From Dehalococcoidia bacterium (lineage in GTDB: Bacteria > Chloroflexota > Dehalococcoidia > Dehalococcoidales > Fen-1064): a stretch of 6,331 bases of DNA. Positions 6,193 through 6,331 of the stretch are shown here, piece after piece. Each line of letters starts with the position of its first letter. Position 1 is the stretch's first letter. Location: positions 1 through 6,331 of the forward strand of contig JAUYDN010000236.1 in assembly GCA_030691775.1 (NCBI GenBank). Reading direction: 5' to 3'. The notes beneath the pieces were generated by a model. That model did not search any database. It had not been told where the DNA came from and saw only the letters and a list, made by a program, of their open reading frames with translations. Position numbers and translations under genes: made by a program.

Positions 6193-6331
6193 ATGAATAG
6201 TATATTGGAATACATGACTATCACCAAGTCAATCGGGTATCTGATAGCCATCGGGTTTCTCCTGGCATTTGTCGCCTACTGGCAACTCGTTTACGGCAAA
6301 GGGAAAGGGCGCGGTACCCTGATAGCCGTGA
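6193..6331 (+). CDS. N-terminal part of a membrane protein, third gene of the operon (truncated by window end)
   Basis: ATG 6193 follows GGAGG (6183-6187) by 5 bases and lies 68 bp after the beta subunit stop, so it is probably co-transcribed. The 46 visible residues begin MNSILEYMTITKSIGY and contain one hydrophobic segment (about 15-33, LIAIGFLLAFVAYW). A Gly-Lys-rich basic loop follows. One membrane helix with its basic side in the cytoplasm is predicted. By position it could be the quinone-reactive or anchoring partner of the dehydrogenase. However, I see no histidine in the visible part, and the start does not resemble the cytochrome b subunit FdnI. I do not recognise the family; the rest of the gene lies outside the window. 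Confidence 0.75.
   Translation, partial: MNSILEYMTITKSIGYLIAIGFLLAFVAYWQLVYGKGKGRGTLIAV

Noticed and set aside
5609..6193. 194-codon minus-strand frame opposite the beta subunit
   Set aside because: The plus strand here encodes a clear four-cluster ferredoxin protein; the opposite frame has no recognisable features.

Overview
The window carries the start of a respiratory formate dehydrogenase operon on the plus strand, behind about 2 kb of decayed, repeat-rich DNA. The core is a selenocysteine-containing catalytic subunit (FdnG/FdoG type, 2003-5002). It is read through an in-frame TGA at 2585-2587 that is followed at once by a bacterial-type SECIS hairpin. A four-cluster iron-sulfur subunit with a C-terminal membrane anchor follows (FdnH type, 5141-6124), and then the first 46 codons of a membrane protein cut off by the window edge (6193-6331). 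All three genes have strong Shine-Dalgarno sequences exactly 5 nt before ATG.

Region by region: 1-142 shows no recognisable gene. 143-305 looks like a small non-autonomous insertion: an inverted-repeat-bounded unit flanked by an 8-bp direct repeat. 422-688 is a remnant of an aldehyde:ferredoxin oxidoreductase (AOR) gene, of which only about 89 codons survive. 709-817 holds two copies of a 21-bp palindromic repeat around a longer hairpin. 1011-1136 is a second inverted-repeat-bounded unit. 1194-1400 on the minus strand is a plausible 68-aa single-pass membrane protein. 1401-1811 has no convincing gene. 1812-2002 is the formate dehydrogenase leader, with a candidate promoter and a 48-codon small ORF whose end overlaps the catalytic subunit start.

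How the genes work together: the catalytic subunit oxidises formate at a molybdenum or tungsten bis-pterin centre with selenocysteine as ligand. Electrons pass through its own 4Fe-4S cluster to the four clusters of the beta subunit and on into the membrane, probably to a quinone or another membrane carrier. The Tat-type leader on the alpha subunit and the C-terminal anchor on the beta subunit place the active site outside the cytoplasmic membrane. The membrane partner cannot be identified from the 46 residues visible, which do not look like the cytochrome b subunit FdnI.

The organism is probably an anaerobic bacterium that makes selenocysteine, since there are formate dehydrogenase and AOR-family genes and a bacterial SECIS directly after the UGA. 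The many short hairpin repeats between genes recall anaerobic environmental genomes such as Chloroflexota (Dehalococcoidia-like), but that placement is a weak inference. I see no evidence of a wholly new system. The most informative points are the selenocysteine decoding site with two competing RNA folds, the Arg-Lys variant of the Tat motif, the overlapping leader ORF, and several undescribed small repeat units.
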